Positions 1-12,500 of a stretch of 64,000 nt of DNA are shown in pieces. The position numbers and the translations under genes are program-made. Position 1 is the stretch's first letter, and each line of letters opens with the position of its first letter. Location of the stretch: assembly GCF_036417845.1 (NCBI RefSeq), contig NC_089980.1, positions 67,082,501 through 67,146,500 of the forward strand, in the 5' to 3' direction. A model generated the notes under the pieces. It saw only the letters and a program-made list of their open reading frames with translations, searched no databases and was not told the DNA's origin. Origin of the DNA: Apteryx mantelli. Lineage: Eukaryota; Chordata; Aves; Apterygiformes; Apterygidae.

Positions 1-318
1 AGATTAAATAAATGTAGTGTGATACTATTAGACAAAAGTACCTCTCAAAAAAACCTTGTTAATTATGCTGTATATGTCTATTTAAATGTGCTATTTATTG
101 TGTATCTATTTAAATGCTGTAAATAAATATGATTACTGTACACATCTGCTAATTCTGCAATTGTCCAAATGGTGCCATTTTCAGCATCTTGAAAATGCCA
201 ATTTGCTTGTTAAATTCTGATTTTATACTTGTTTTATGTTCTACTTCTGTTGTCTTGTGAAGCTGGAGAGTAACAAATATTTTTGGTTTATGTGCTTGTT
301 TGTGAGCAGTATTTTTAG

Positions 319-375
319 TAATGTCAGCATCACCATGGAAAAGGTGTTACTACCTGCACATTATAAGCCACTCAG
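319..375 (+). CDS. Candidate coding exon A (unrecognised gene)
   Basis: The left border is an acceptor-like tttttag ending at 318. The right border is CTCAG followed by the strong donor gtaaga at 376. The 57 bases are open in the frame that takes one base, then 18 codons, then two bases. An ATG with a near-perfect context (ACCATGG) sits at 336, and the peptide from it is MEKVLLPAHYKPL. It could be an internal exon, or the first coding exon if the ATG is used. The exit phase (2) fits the entry phase of the candidate at 24,846. The polypyrimidine tract is weak and no protein family was recognised. Confidence 0.35.
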
Positions 376-2652
376 GTAAGATTGTGTGTTTCCCCCAGTA
401 TATATGGTGATGCCGTACTATGACTGCATATATAAGTATGTATATTAACAGTATGTTCTATATGCATGTGTGGCACTGAGAGAATACTGTATGTGAAACT
501 ACAGTTTTGTCTATGAAGACGTTCCCTTCTTCTGATGTAGCTTGACATGAGTCAAGCTGGCTGCGTTTTGGGGCCTGAAGCCTTCAGTTTTAGCACATCA
601 CATTAATCTCATTCTTTCTGCCTTCCTGGAGGACAAACAGGACATTCATTCAGCAGCCTTCTCCACTCTAGTTTTCCATTGTCTGATAGGCTTTTGAGGT
701 TTTGGTTTCTTTTTCTTTTTGATTGAAGAGTCTGACAAATACAGCTGAGTCAGCTGTGATTTGGGGCAAGTGATGAAAATTTTTGAAAATATTTGAGAAA
801 TGTGGTTTTAGGATTTTCCTAGACTTTGAAAAATTAAGGCCAATCAATGAGGATGTGAAATCAACACACAACCTAAAGCATATGGCAATTCGTTATGATC
901 TGAGTTAGTTTGAATTGTGTGAATGCAATTTCTAAGTCAGAAATATCAAAGAAGAATAACTGCTTAGTCAACAGAACCAGAAGAAATGGGATGATACTAA
1001 AATTGGAAAATATACATTGTATATTGAAACAAAGTTCATGGCAATAAGGAGTCTAACAAGTCCTGAGGCTACTTCTCCAAGAAATTGGTAGCCTTTGTAT
1101 TAGCTTTCTAAAATGGCTCTAGAAGTGATTACATTGTAGAGAGAAATCTGAGGGGGGAAAATGTTTGAGGAATAAAAGGCAATAGCTTTAAATCCATTTT
1201 GATTCTATGAAACTGCACAAGTAGGACAGAAGATAAGAAATAATTGAAATTCTGATCCAGAAAAAAATCTGGCTTAAAAAAAAAGATTGGCCTGTGCTTT
1301 CTTGCTTTTTCATTGTGTCTGTAACTACTATTCAAACAGTATAAGTATTTGTGTGTGTCCTTTTGTGTATCTAATGCAAGGGCCTGCGTACCTCAGGGTG
1401 GTTTGTACCGATTTCCTTTGGGTTATGCTGCCTGACACTAGCCAAAGATCAGGCCCTAAATAAGAGTTCTCTTTGAAGAACTCTTTTCTCATCTTTCTTT
1501 GTTCTCATTACCTAGTATGTTTATTTTATGACTCAATTTTGCCCTCAAATCTAGGTGATGCTTTGTTAAACCAAGTAAGTTGAGGTTTTACACCAACAGG
1601 CTGTGCCTGTGAGAAATTGTTTATGGATCTTCAACTTCTGAAGAACTAGAATACAAACTGTTCCCTGAACCCTGGCCTACCTGGTAGCTTTAGGTATCTG
1701 CCTTTGTGATGCTTTTGGATGATAGAAGTGTGCTATTTGTGGAAAGATTTGCCATATTATAGCAGAGGAAGGAATTAAGCAACAGGTTTGCAGCAGTGAT
1801 CTAGGAAGGGTGTGCTAGTCTAAATAGTTTTCAGGAAAGAGTTGAAAAGCAGGTGAAGATATTTTTTAATTTCTCTTCTTCATCCTCTGAACTTACTTTG
1901 CATTGAGTAGACATCAGGTAATATTATTATGATAATGATTTTTTGCTCTTTATCCTTTCCTCATGTTGAAATACAGCAAAAAGCTTTTAATGTTTGGTTT
2001 TGGTTTTGATTTTTTTTTTTTTTCTTTGCATAAGGAAAGCGTAAGCTAGAGTAAGGAATTAAAAATGTGATTTTAAAAAACTTTGGAAAAGGGACATACT
2101 AAGTCATCTAGGTGGCAGTTAGGTCTTGTTAACAGAAAAGTTTATCAGCATATTAGTGCAATAGAAATGTTTCCATTATTTTTCTAAAAACTGGTAATTG
2201 TAAAGGTATTTTTGTCCTATGTTAAAGCATTTACCCTCCACAATATAGGCTTTTCCCCTGAAACAATGGAAAATTTAACATATCTATTTTCATGAATTGA
2301 TTTGAAGATGGTCATAAGTAAATGCTGCATCTGTTGCCCAAGAAGAGCAAAATAAAACAAACTAGCAGACGGCAGAGATGGCAAAAGTGAATTCAGTTTT
2401 AAAACTCTACATCAATTTTAATAACCTCATTTGTAGATTTCAATACAGGTGTCAAAATCTGTTTCTTAACAAGTATATTTTAAAACCAGACTGTGCCCCT
2501 TTAAATTGCTTAAATATGGTTTGGGGTATTTTTCTGCTTCACAGACCTCCTCTTTCTTAGAAGCAAATTGCTTCAGGAAACAGGAGGCAGAAATGGAAAC
2601 ACCATGTGACAGCGGGGAAGGGCTTCCTAGGCAGAGGGGAACTAATCTCTTC

Positions 2653-2692
2653 GGGGGTCACTTTATAGAGACCCCCAGCTTCTTCGCTGGGG
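2653..2692. other. Two overlapping, mutually exclusive hairpins
   Basis: GGGGGTC (2,653-2,659) pairs perfectly with GACCCCC (2,670-2,676) over a 10-base loop. CCCCAGC (2,673-2,679) pairs perfectly with GCTGGGG (2,686-2,692) over a 6-base loop. The two stems share bases 2,673-2,676, so only one can form at a time. No known element was recognised around it. Confidence 0.6.
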
Positions 2693-5600
2693 TGGCAAGG
2701 AGTGACAATAAAATACCTATGTTTCCCAGGGGCATAATAAGTCTCCTAAACTGTTTCAGTCCACCTCTGCTAGCCACTGTATGTTCATTTGCAAAATATG
2801 GTTAGCTCGCAGTAATATTTTCATTTAACTCAAATAATTAAAAAAAGCCCTGTATAAAACTGTTTTTAAACTTCAAGATTTATAGCACTGGGAATAAAAA
2901 TCATCATCTCTGGACTTCATTAGAATTTTCCTGGCAAATTATTAATGCTGACAACATATTTTGACCAAGCAACTCCTATAGCAGCAGTAGTGAGTTAAAA
3001 GCAACTTGCATTATAGAAACAGGTCTACAAGGTCTCTTAAAGCTTCTGCTAGTTTTTCCAGACCTCAGCAAATGGTGGTGCTAGTACCTTATTTTTCATT
3101 CACTGTGTTTCCTCATTTCATGGTCATATCAGCCTGTTGGTGACTGCCAATGAGCGTATCTCATCATAGCTGAAAATTCAGGAACATGTGCAAAGAAGCC
3201 ACCCAAATGGGCAAGAAATTTGAATATTCTCTCTCCTGGCTTTTTGCTTTAAAATGAGAAGACTGCAGGTATGAATCTGTCAAAGTAGGTAATCTAATTT
3301 TTTGTTGTTGTTTATGTTTTGATTCATATCTGTTGTAACTTAAGTGCATGTGTATACTTATATGTACAGTAGGTCAGTGTGCATTTTTTTGTGCTGTACC
3401 TATTGTACATCTGTGTTGTAGTTTATGAGAGTGGGACTCTGAAACTGCTTCCATGAAAATTGGCTTCTGGAGCAATAACCAACTAAGATGTAGGATTTCC
3501 TTTTCCCCAAGCAGGAATGACAGCTCATCTACTATACCTCAAGCAAAATATACTGTATGCAGCTTCCTGTGAAGTTCCATATTGCAGAAATACCCATTGG
3601 CATCATAAGTCTTTTAGTGTGTGCACTGGCTTGGGGAAGTATATATGAGATAACCTTACCTTTAGAAATACATAATAATGTTTTACATAGATTCAAAGTG
3701 TGCTTATTGAGCACCAGTTCAAGAAAATACCTATTAGCTACAGGTTTAGGTTTGGAGAAATTTCCAGAATTACCAATGACTTAGTGCACTTAATGTAGCA
3801 GCAAGTGTACGGCTACTGTAATTTTGCCCATTTAAAATCACAAGCTGGAAAAGCCGTTACTAGTTGTTTTGTGAGGTTCATGCTTTATCATCGGCTTGAA
3901 ATTGTGTTTCTGGCTGTTAGTCACTGGGCTGCCAAAACTCAAGTGGCTTCAAGTGTGGGAGCTACTGGATCTGAGGGTAATAACGGGAAGGAGGTTATTT
4001 TATGGCTGATCTCCCTGCATAAGTAGTGTGTTTCCCTATGATAAAGAGGTTGTATCAGCCCCACCTATTATTAAAGTTGCCTGACACTTCCCATTAAGGA
4101 CTTTGTTTTCAGATGCTTATAATACAGTCAAATTTTAACTGTTTGAGTTGAAATCTGACCTGTTCTTATGTTGGAATGCTTGACTGAAGCAAGTCTTTGG
4201 GGAAAATTCTAGGCAAAATATATCATTAAAATATTAATCATAATTAGCCAATAATTTTTTTTTGAAAATGTTACTAGAGAAAATGGTATTGTTTTGCTCA
4301 GTGAAGATAATCTTTTCTTTGTGGAACTTTAATGTAGCTGTGGGACCTTTGATCTCTAGGTCACAGTTTCATGATCTCAGTGGAATGAGACTCAGTGTAG
4401 GCTTTGTATTAGCGCAGAAAATGTGGACCCTAATGATCTTTTACACATATTCTGTGTGGCCTGACAAAGGCATTTTCAAGTCCTGCTTGACCCTCCTGAA
4501 AGGAAAGCTTCCCTGCACGAGTACCCCTGTGCTTTCTGAGTGGAGTCTTGACACTTGGAAGAGAAGCGGCCGTTGGCCCAAGGGTAGCTTTTATCTCTGT
4601 GAAATCAGCCCAAATCTGACTAAGCTTTAAGTTTTTTAAAGAACACGTAATTCAAAAAATGCTCACATTTGCTAGATGCTTTCCACTGAATTCCCTAAAG
4701 TTTATCTCTGCGTGCCCCGGCTGGAACTGTTTAGGGCTGAGCAGACTGCTCCTGTAGCTGGAGTTCCTGGGTATTCCTGGCTGTGCTGGCTCTGGACATC
4801 CATATGAAGCCCAGGGGCTCTTTCTCTTCATTGCCTATGCACCATATAAGAGCAAGCTGCCTAAAATTGAAAAGAATGACAGTGGATAGCCTGACCTTGG
4901 TCCAGGTATTCAGCCAATAGCCTGAGACAAGGGGTCTGGGTGTAGAAGACCATGAGATACTGGGACTGGAGGTTTTGTGGGGGAGTAGAAATGGGGCACT
5001 GGGGTTAATCCGATGGGTAAGAAGAACAGGATTTAATGGTCAGCATAGGGTGGATAAAGAGATTAGGACAAGGAATGGGGAAAGGAGTTAAGGGGAGATA
5101 GCTGGAGGAAATGTGGGGAGACTGCTCTTACAAGGCTTGAACAGAAGAAATGGGACTGGCAGGGCAAAAAGACTAAACGTGCAACCTAAGCAGGTGTTTC
5201 CTGCAGGAAGAACTGGAAAGCGAAAAAGGGTGTTCCACTCCAGGGTCTCAGAGGAGATGAATTCTGATCCTAAACCTAAGCATTAAAGACCAAGACTATC
5301 TAAGAAAGGCAAAATGGAAAGAGTTGTGTGTTAGGAAGACACAGCCGAAGAAAGGCTGTAAGAGAAGGGACAGAAGAGATTATCGTGATGGATCCATAAT
5401 TCTTAGCTCTTCACAGGAACTGAGGGTGTCAGAAGGCACGTAATTGAATTTTTGAGAGAGGAATTTAATTCATTAGTTTGTTTTTCAAACATCATAGAAA
5501 GTTGTACACAAAATCTATTTCAAATGTATTAGCAAAGCTGCAGTGTCAGTAACTCAGAGTTATATTCCAGAATTAAAATAGCCTGTGCAGTCTTCATTTT

Positions 5601-6657
5601 TGACTTTTTGTTCATACACATCCTGAAAAAATTTTTCATTGCACAACACATGGACAGAATGGGGGGACTGAATAGTCTATGAAAGATCATGTCCCGGTTC
5701 TTTTAATGTTATTGTAAGGCCAGCAGCAAAGAATTTTTACACATATATCACACTGGGTGATAATTTCATTAGAGAATTATATTTATAACACATGTGTTTT
5801 AAATAGGTGGAGGGGAGAAGATGACAAGGAAGCTTTTGTTCTGACCTGAATAATATGTCAGATTTTTAGAACAAATTATGAAAGAAATAATTTGAAAGAC
5901 TGAGCTAATAAGCTGAAACCAACAGGAAAAAAAAATTGATAAGATTTCAGTACAAGTAGGGAAATACTGATACTCTTCTATAAGCCATGGGCCAACCCTC
6001 ATCTGCACTAATACTCATGGTCTATCTTCAGGCAAGACAAACTCAGACTGGATTAGATGCAGTGAGGTTGATGCAATAGATGAAACTACAAGGTTGATCA
6101 GAGAGGACATTGAACACATCAAATGAGGCTAGAAAGATCAGATTCCTCAAGTTTAACTAGTTTAAGCTTAACCTTTTTAGCTTTCTAAAACACAGACTGT
6201 GAAGGAATCTGTTTGTCATCTGTAATACCTGAAGAGGTAAAGGAATTATTTATACCAAGGGATTACATTGATACCAGAAGAAGTAGCTGTTAAATGGCTA
6301 CAAATAAATAGAGGCTACAAATGAGAAGAAGGTTTAAATTGTGACAACAGTAAGTTTCTGGAATGGCAGGAATTGTTGGAGTTGTAGGAGAAAAACATCA
6401 CTGAGTTTCAAATAAAGAGTCTGACCATGTTATGAAAGATATTATGTGCTATGGTTATTTGTGGTAACAAAGGGCTAAGTTCAGCACACTGCAGTGATAT
6501 GTGTTTAGTGAAACGCTGTGAAGATGCTGAATGTTCAAAGGAGGAACTGAACGGGTGTAGTAAGGAAGGGTGGTGAGGAGCCAGAGCATGAACACTGAGA
6601 TCAGGGTAAAGCTCAGAGTAGTTGCTTGCTATGTGAGACATCTCCAGTTTGTGCTCC

Positions 6658-6692
6658 TTCATTATGTGAAACAGTTTCATTATGTGAAACAA
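6658..6692. repeat. Tandem duplication, 18-base period
   Basis: Two copies of ttcattatgtgaaacag/a in direct tandem. Too short to name. Confidence 0.85.
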
Positions 6693-8329
6693 GAGTCATC
6701 CAGGGAACAGTAGTATGCAGCTAAGTGGCAATGAAGAGGTGGAAAAGGAAATAATAAAGACAACTGGTTTTCATTTTGGCACTACTTAACCTTTGAGTGT
6801 CTGGCTTTGTGACCTTAATAGTGTTCTTTTAACTGTAGTCTTGGAGGAAACTAGTGGGTTTTCTCCATAAGAGAGCCCAGCAGTGAAATAGTATGCACAG
6901 AGAGGATGATAGTAGATCAACATCCAAGAGTAAAACTGACAGTGACTAAACTGTCACTGTAGACTCTACCTAAAGGTATGTAAGAACTGTGTATAGTTAC
7001 CAGGTGAAATACATGAGGATGAACTCAGAGAATTTCATATCTGAGTTATTATGGTCTCTGATGAATAAAGGAGAATTTAATTACTTTTTAACCACAAGAT
7101 CAGTATTTAATTAAAACATATTAAACAACAATGCTTTTTTCCTTACAAAATTGGAAGGTGTATATAGAGTTTTACTTTACTTCTTGAGATCTGTTTGGAA
7201 GAATGAAACATTTTGTGTATATTTTTTTGCAAGTGTTTATCTTGATCTCTGTTCTTATTATATCTTACTGGGTGGTTTGCAGCTGTTGCTGTCAGAAAAC
7301 TTGCCACTGCTTAATCAGCAGACAGTGAGCTCCTCAGCAGAACAAAGCTCTTACACATTATAATATTCTTTACCTGGCAGTGATATCTTGCACCCAAAGG
7401 AGAAGATTCATGCATTTAAATTAAAGCATCTAACTTGGGTGCCTGTTAGGAACTGTATCTGGTTGTCCACTCAATGGAGAGAGTTTGGTTTGCAGATTAG
7501 CATGCACTTCTTTTCACTTTTCCTATTGTATAGGAAACTCAAATGAGATGTGCATATCAAGAATAAGGTAGCGTTGTCAAATTAAAGTTCACCAGTGTGG
7601 TATCTTTGGATAGTTATCTGTTAGTGTCTAGTGAGACAAATTCTTGTTCATACTTATCAGTACAGAGCTGTCATGAGGCCTTAATGATGAGCCCATTTTC
7701 CAGTAGATGCAGCAGTCATTGCTCGTATACTTCTGTCTGCAAAATCAAAGAAAATTCTGCCACAAAAAAATGGAAGATTTGTGATTTTTTACTTTATGAA
7801 GAAGTGGGATGGACATAGTTTTGGAGAATACGCTGAAGCTTGACTTCCTATTAGGTCAATTGAACCTAACTGACCTAGGTCCCTAAGGTCCTAGGTAATT
7901 ATAATGGTAAGCAGAGAGAAACAAAAACAGCCAAAAATGTTTTAATTGGAGCAAAATTGCAATTATGTTTATTCCTTCAATTATGCTATTTTCCCACTTT
8001 GTACGCCTTAAACAGACTGAATCAGCAAAAAGCAAATAGGCAAGATTTAATCTTTTCAAACGAAGTAACATGCAAGTAAAACCATATGACTGGGAACAAT
8101 AGCTCCTGTGTTCTGTTCCTGCCATTTGCAGGTCCATAGATTGGTCCTTTGGCTAGTTACCAGAACTTGTAAAATGCTTTTAGGCAGCTGTCTCCCATTA
8201 AAGCCACATGTTACATCAATAAGGAACCACAGAAATGCAGATCTAACAGGAATTTTAGATCACTTACATATCTCCATAGACTGGGAAAAGATCAAGCATA
8301 TAATCCCTGAAGATATTAAAAGCTTTCAG

Positions 8330-8650
8330 CAGAGGGGATTCCAGATCTCTTCAGATAAACTACTTCGATATTTCTCTCCCCTGACAGTTAGAAAGTTCTT
8401 TTTAATTTCCAGTCTTAAGTCATCTTACAAATTCTCTTTTTCATGGTGGCCTTTGTAAGCTATTGATCACTGAACTCTTTTACATATTGGAAGATCATTA
8501 TTGTATCTATCTGCAGACTCCACTTCTTCAGAGAAAAGAAACCCAATCAGTACAGTCTTTCTTATATTTTAATCTGCTCCTCTGTTTAGAACCTTTAATA
8601 CTGTTATGTTCTTTTGGGTTCTGATTTGTTTGCATTATTATTGAAATTTG
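8330..8650 (-). mobile_element. Ancient CR1/L3-type 3' region relic, antisense
   Basis: Read on plus, 'ctgacagttagaaagttcttt' near 8,382 is followed by 'aatttccagtcttaagtcatc', 'tattgatcactgaactcttt' near 8,461 and 'catattggaagatcatta' near 8,484. 'cttcagagaaaagaaacccaa' follows near 8,527. These match in order the antisense end of ORF2 in L3-like CR1 elements. A 116-codon plus-strand frame overlapping this segment is therefore not treated as a gene. Confidence 0.65.
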
Positions 8651-8989
8651 GTGAAATTAATTCTCCTTAATACAGCAAAATAATGGCTTCCTGTGAATAC
8701 AAGTGATGCTTTGACTGCCTAGCCAAATATTCCCTATCTTGTGTTTGTGCATTTAACTTGATTATTTTCTAGAGCTTTCTACTCCACAGTTTGGTTTCAC
8801 TTAATGTAAAATGAATATAGAATATAGAAATGAAAAACTGCCCCTCAGGTATGTCCTAATTAAAAGGTGCTGTGGAACAAACAGGTATGACTATTAAAAA
8901 ACTATGTTTTGCTAACAGTATTTTCATTATATTTGATAAATACAGAATTACACAACTTTGTTAATAATATCTCTTGAGATTCACACACT

Positions 8990-9545
8990 TGTCAGTTTTA
9001 TTCATGCTGTGAGATTGAATGGGGAACAATTAAACAGGTTAGGACTCTTCACCCTGAAAAGAGATGAATTAGGGGGTATTTGATAGAAATCTGCAAAGTA
9101 ATGAGTAGCACTTGCTGTTCATCATTTCCTTCAGTACAGTGAAGCTAATAGAAACCAGGTTCAAAACAAACAGAAGGAGATGTTTCTTTCATGCAGCAGT
9201 TGATAGACCTTAGAAATTCATGCCAAAGGATGTTACAGATAGTTTACATATGTGATAATTCACATATGTGATACTTTGCCTATATTCAAGGGAAAGTGGA
9301 TAAGTATATGGAAGAGAGCCACTCAGGGTTCGTAAATGGATGAACCAGATCCATTTCAGAAAATTCCCTGAGCTGAGAATAGCCAGAGGGTAGCAATGTA
9401 CTCAGAAGTAGTTTACATACTTGTTTTGTTCATACTCTTCCCCGAGAATCTGCTTCTGACCAGGGCTGGAGATGAAATACTAGGAGAAATGGACTCTTGG
9501 TGTGAACCAATAGACCAGTTCTAATGCTCTCATGCTACTGGAAAC
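8990..9545 (+). mobile_element. Ancient CR1-type 3' end relic, sense
   Basis: The stretch from about 9,000 carries the sense landmarks 'taatagaaaccaggttcaaa' near 9,147, 'ctttcatgcagcagttgatag' near 9,188, 'ttcatgccaaaggatgttac' near 9,217 and 'gagaatctgcttctgaccagggctggag' near 9,444. This is the order seen in the ORF2 end and 3' UTR of old CR1 families. It contains a short duplicated palindrome (two copies of acatatgtgata, 9,246-9,273). It is heavily diverged and non-functional. Confidence 0.65.
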
Positions 9546-12500
9546 CAAGGCAGTTTCCTAACAGAATCACAGAATCACCAGTTTCACTCCTCCAGTGGTA
9601 CCTCTACAAATTATTTCATCAGGCTTTATTTCAACTCTCTTTCAGGAGGTATTCCACCGAGCAAGTTTTTGTGTAATCTGTGAGGGACATAAAATGTAAT
9701 CTAATGTAATAGATACCATTGTGATTTAGTGGAACAGGAAAGAAAATGGTGCCTCCTTCAGAAATAGAATTTTGCATTTCAGGAAGTAACTGGAAAATAT
9801 ACAGGCTTTTAAAAGTAACTTCAGAGGATAAACCCCCAAACCTACCAGTTTACTCTGTCCAAGCTTTATTGAAAGAAAGGGCAACTTTTCAGAATTAGGT
9901 GTAACTGTAATATACATATATGTATGTAAGTCATAATCTGTTCTCCCAAATAGCAAAATACAGATAAAATGATAAAGAAAAGCTGTCAAGGAAAAGAATC
10001 AAAAAAAGAATCAGAAAAAAAATCAGAAAAGAACCAGAAAACTTAAAAAATGGGGTAAAATCCAAAACTGAAAAGAATTTTAAATGCATGTTTCCCTCTT
10101 CACAGATTAATACCTTTTATAATTTGACAAGTGGCAGTATCTCTGTGTAGAAATCACTTGCTGAAAAAGTGCAACAATATTGAGATAAACTTTTTAAAAG
10201 CAGCCTGGGAACTCAAATTAACTTCTAAAAAAACCTTCCAAACCCAAAAAAGTTCCCCTGCAAATCATGTTTGGGTGGTGCACCAATGGAAGACATCAAA
10301 TTTGCAATGAGGTCAATGGAAGGCAGCGTTACCAGAAAGAGACATCTGTGTCTCGGACCTTGGAAAACAGATAGTACTTTAAAGCATTTGTCTGCACTCG
10401 TTAAGCTTGTTCATGGGTCTGGTGGAGTTGCATACAAAGATTCTTTAAAGAAATGCAGAGAAAGTATTTTTTGTATCAGTGAAAACAGAGGGAGTAGTAA
10501 ATCATTCAAAGGAGCAACTTACTTTCTTCTGTGAGACATAAAGGACTAACAAATTGGGCCTGTCATACAGCACAAGGTAGACTATTCAGACAGAATTTGT
10601 GGAAAAGAGTAAATTTTTAAATTCGGACAGAAGACAGAACACAAGATGACCAATTCTCAGCAATCAGATAAGAGAAAGATGGTTCATTGTTATATGGAGG
10701 TTGTGGGAGCTTTCAGATTTAGCAGTCGGGGTCCTAGAAATAGTAAAACTGCTCTACAGAGCTTCAGTGCAAGTTATGTTTTAACCTTGCCTATAACAGA
10801 ATTCAAATTATTTAAACCCAGGCCAGTGTTTGGTTAAGGAGTAAAGTAGTACTCTTGTGAATAGAACAAAAAGCTAGGAGATGAAAAGCTGTGTCAGTTC
10901 CTTTTGTGGATCTCTGGGTATATTTTCCATAGGTTTGATTGTTTTTAAGCATCTGGCCTGCTCAGGATTTGGAAATCCCAGGTATAAGCTGTTGAACTCT
11001 TTGAAAGCCTATTTCACAGTCAGGAAGATTTCATTAATTCTACTTTTTCCTTTTAATTTCATCCCAACTTTCCTATGTTACACCTATGTTTTGTTACAAC
11101 TTGTTAAATATTTTTTCTTGGCACCTTTCAGATTTCTGCAGACCACTGAACTCTTAATCATCGCTTAGCCAAAGTACATTACATGACTTTTAATATCTTT
11201 CTTTGTAGATCATCCATGCCAGCTCCTGTTTGTTTTTGTTTCTTCCACTCAGGATTTCTCCTTGTCAAGGACTTTATGGTTAAAAAGGTCCCCCCAGATT
11301 TATGTAATATCTTGTAATATATGTAATGTCCCAATGCCATTAAGAGAATACTGTCGTATTGCAAATGTGTGCAATGTAATCCTATTTCTTGCTACAAATA
11401 TTTTGAAAGTTGCCATCCTTCTCCTTTCAACCTCACAGTTCAGAAGAGGCATGAGCTGAATGGAAGAGAGCTAAGGTATGCAGTGAAGGCATCTTTTTAC
11501 TACTTACTCTCAATTTAGCAATTTTTAGGTTAGCTAGTTTCTTGCAGGTGTTGCAGTAGCATGGAATTTCAGTGGATATTATTCAGCTGATCCAAAAGAT
11601 GCACTATCAACAAGGTATTCGCATTGTGCCTGGGAGGCCAGTTCCTTTCTCCTCTCCTCTTTGCATGCGCCAGGCATCCCCTGCAGCCAGCTGCCAGTGC
11701 GGCTGGGCACATGCTGTCCCCTCTGGAGGCAGTACAGGATGCTGTTTGTTTGCATTTGTTTCTTTTTCCCCTCATTGTTTTCTGTTGGAAACATTCTCAG
11801 AATGTGTGGTGAGCAGGCGGTAACCGTGGACACGCAGGGTTGAATCATCTCTAAACCAAAAGCTGGTGGTGACTGGAGGATTCAAGATATTTTTGCCAGC
11901 AAGAGGTTAGTATGTCAAGAGGTTAGTGCCTGGCTTGTGGGTCAAAGGAGGAACGTCACTAGGCAGTGGGAAAACTGTAACATGAAACTAAATTATGCCT
12001 ATTTACATGGGGTTTAAAGAAAAACATGTCTTTTATGATGTTGGAAGGGCATTAATGCAATAATGTAACAAATACACTGTTTTCTCCATCTCATGGATGA
12101 TAAGTAAGACAAGTCTTAAAACTTACCCTATTCCTGATTGCGTTGTATACCCTTTGCAAATTTTACATGGTCATAACAATGTAACTATAGATAACTTCAC
12201 TGAAATTGGCAATGCTGCTATCCGGGTCAGTTGGAAATAATTTTTCAGTTATGCTTTTTATCATGTATCAAATGTCTTTGTTACTGTCACATACACTAAT
12301 GTTAATGTGGTCACTCCTTTCATTTTATGATTGCTTTTTTGGAAGGAGTCATGGATTTCTGACAAGCTTTTTCCTTTATAATTTAATACTGTTTGGTTCA
12401 CGCAAATCTATTGCTAGCCAGTAAATATTTTTCTTAATATTTGTTCCATTACTTGTTTAACAATAAAGATATATTTACAGAACCACTTTCTTTTCTTTCT

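Larger units (their letters stand above)
376..8329. other. AT-rich non-coding stretch
   Basis: No gene or named repeat was recognised apart from the hairpin pair near 2.65 kb and the tandem duplication at 6.66 kb. The largest frame is 122 codons (4,262-4,630) with no domain or codon bias. Near 7,845-7,885 there is a cluster of AGGTCA/TGACCT words around the palindrome GACCTAGGTC. Confidence 0.6.

Noticed and set aside
4262..4630. 122-codon plus-strand frame
   Set aside because: No domain, no splice or promoter support, and a hydrophobic random-looking composition; a frame of this size is expected by chance in 64 kb.
8108..8458. 116-codon plus-strand frame
   Set aside because: Its right part is an antisense CR1/L3-type relic.
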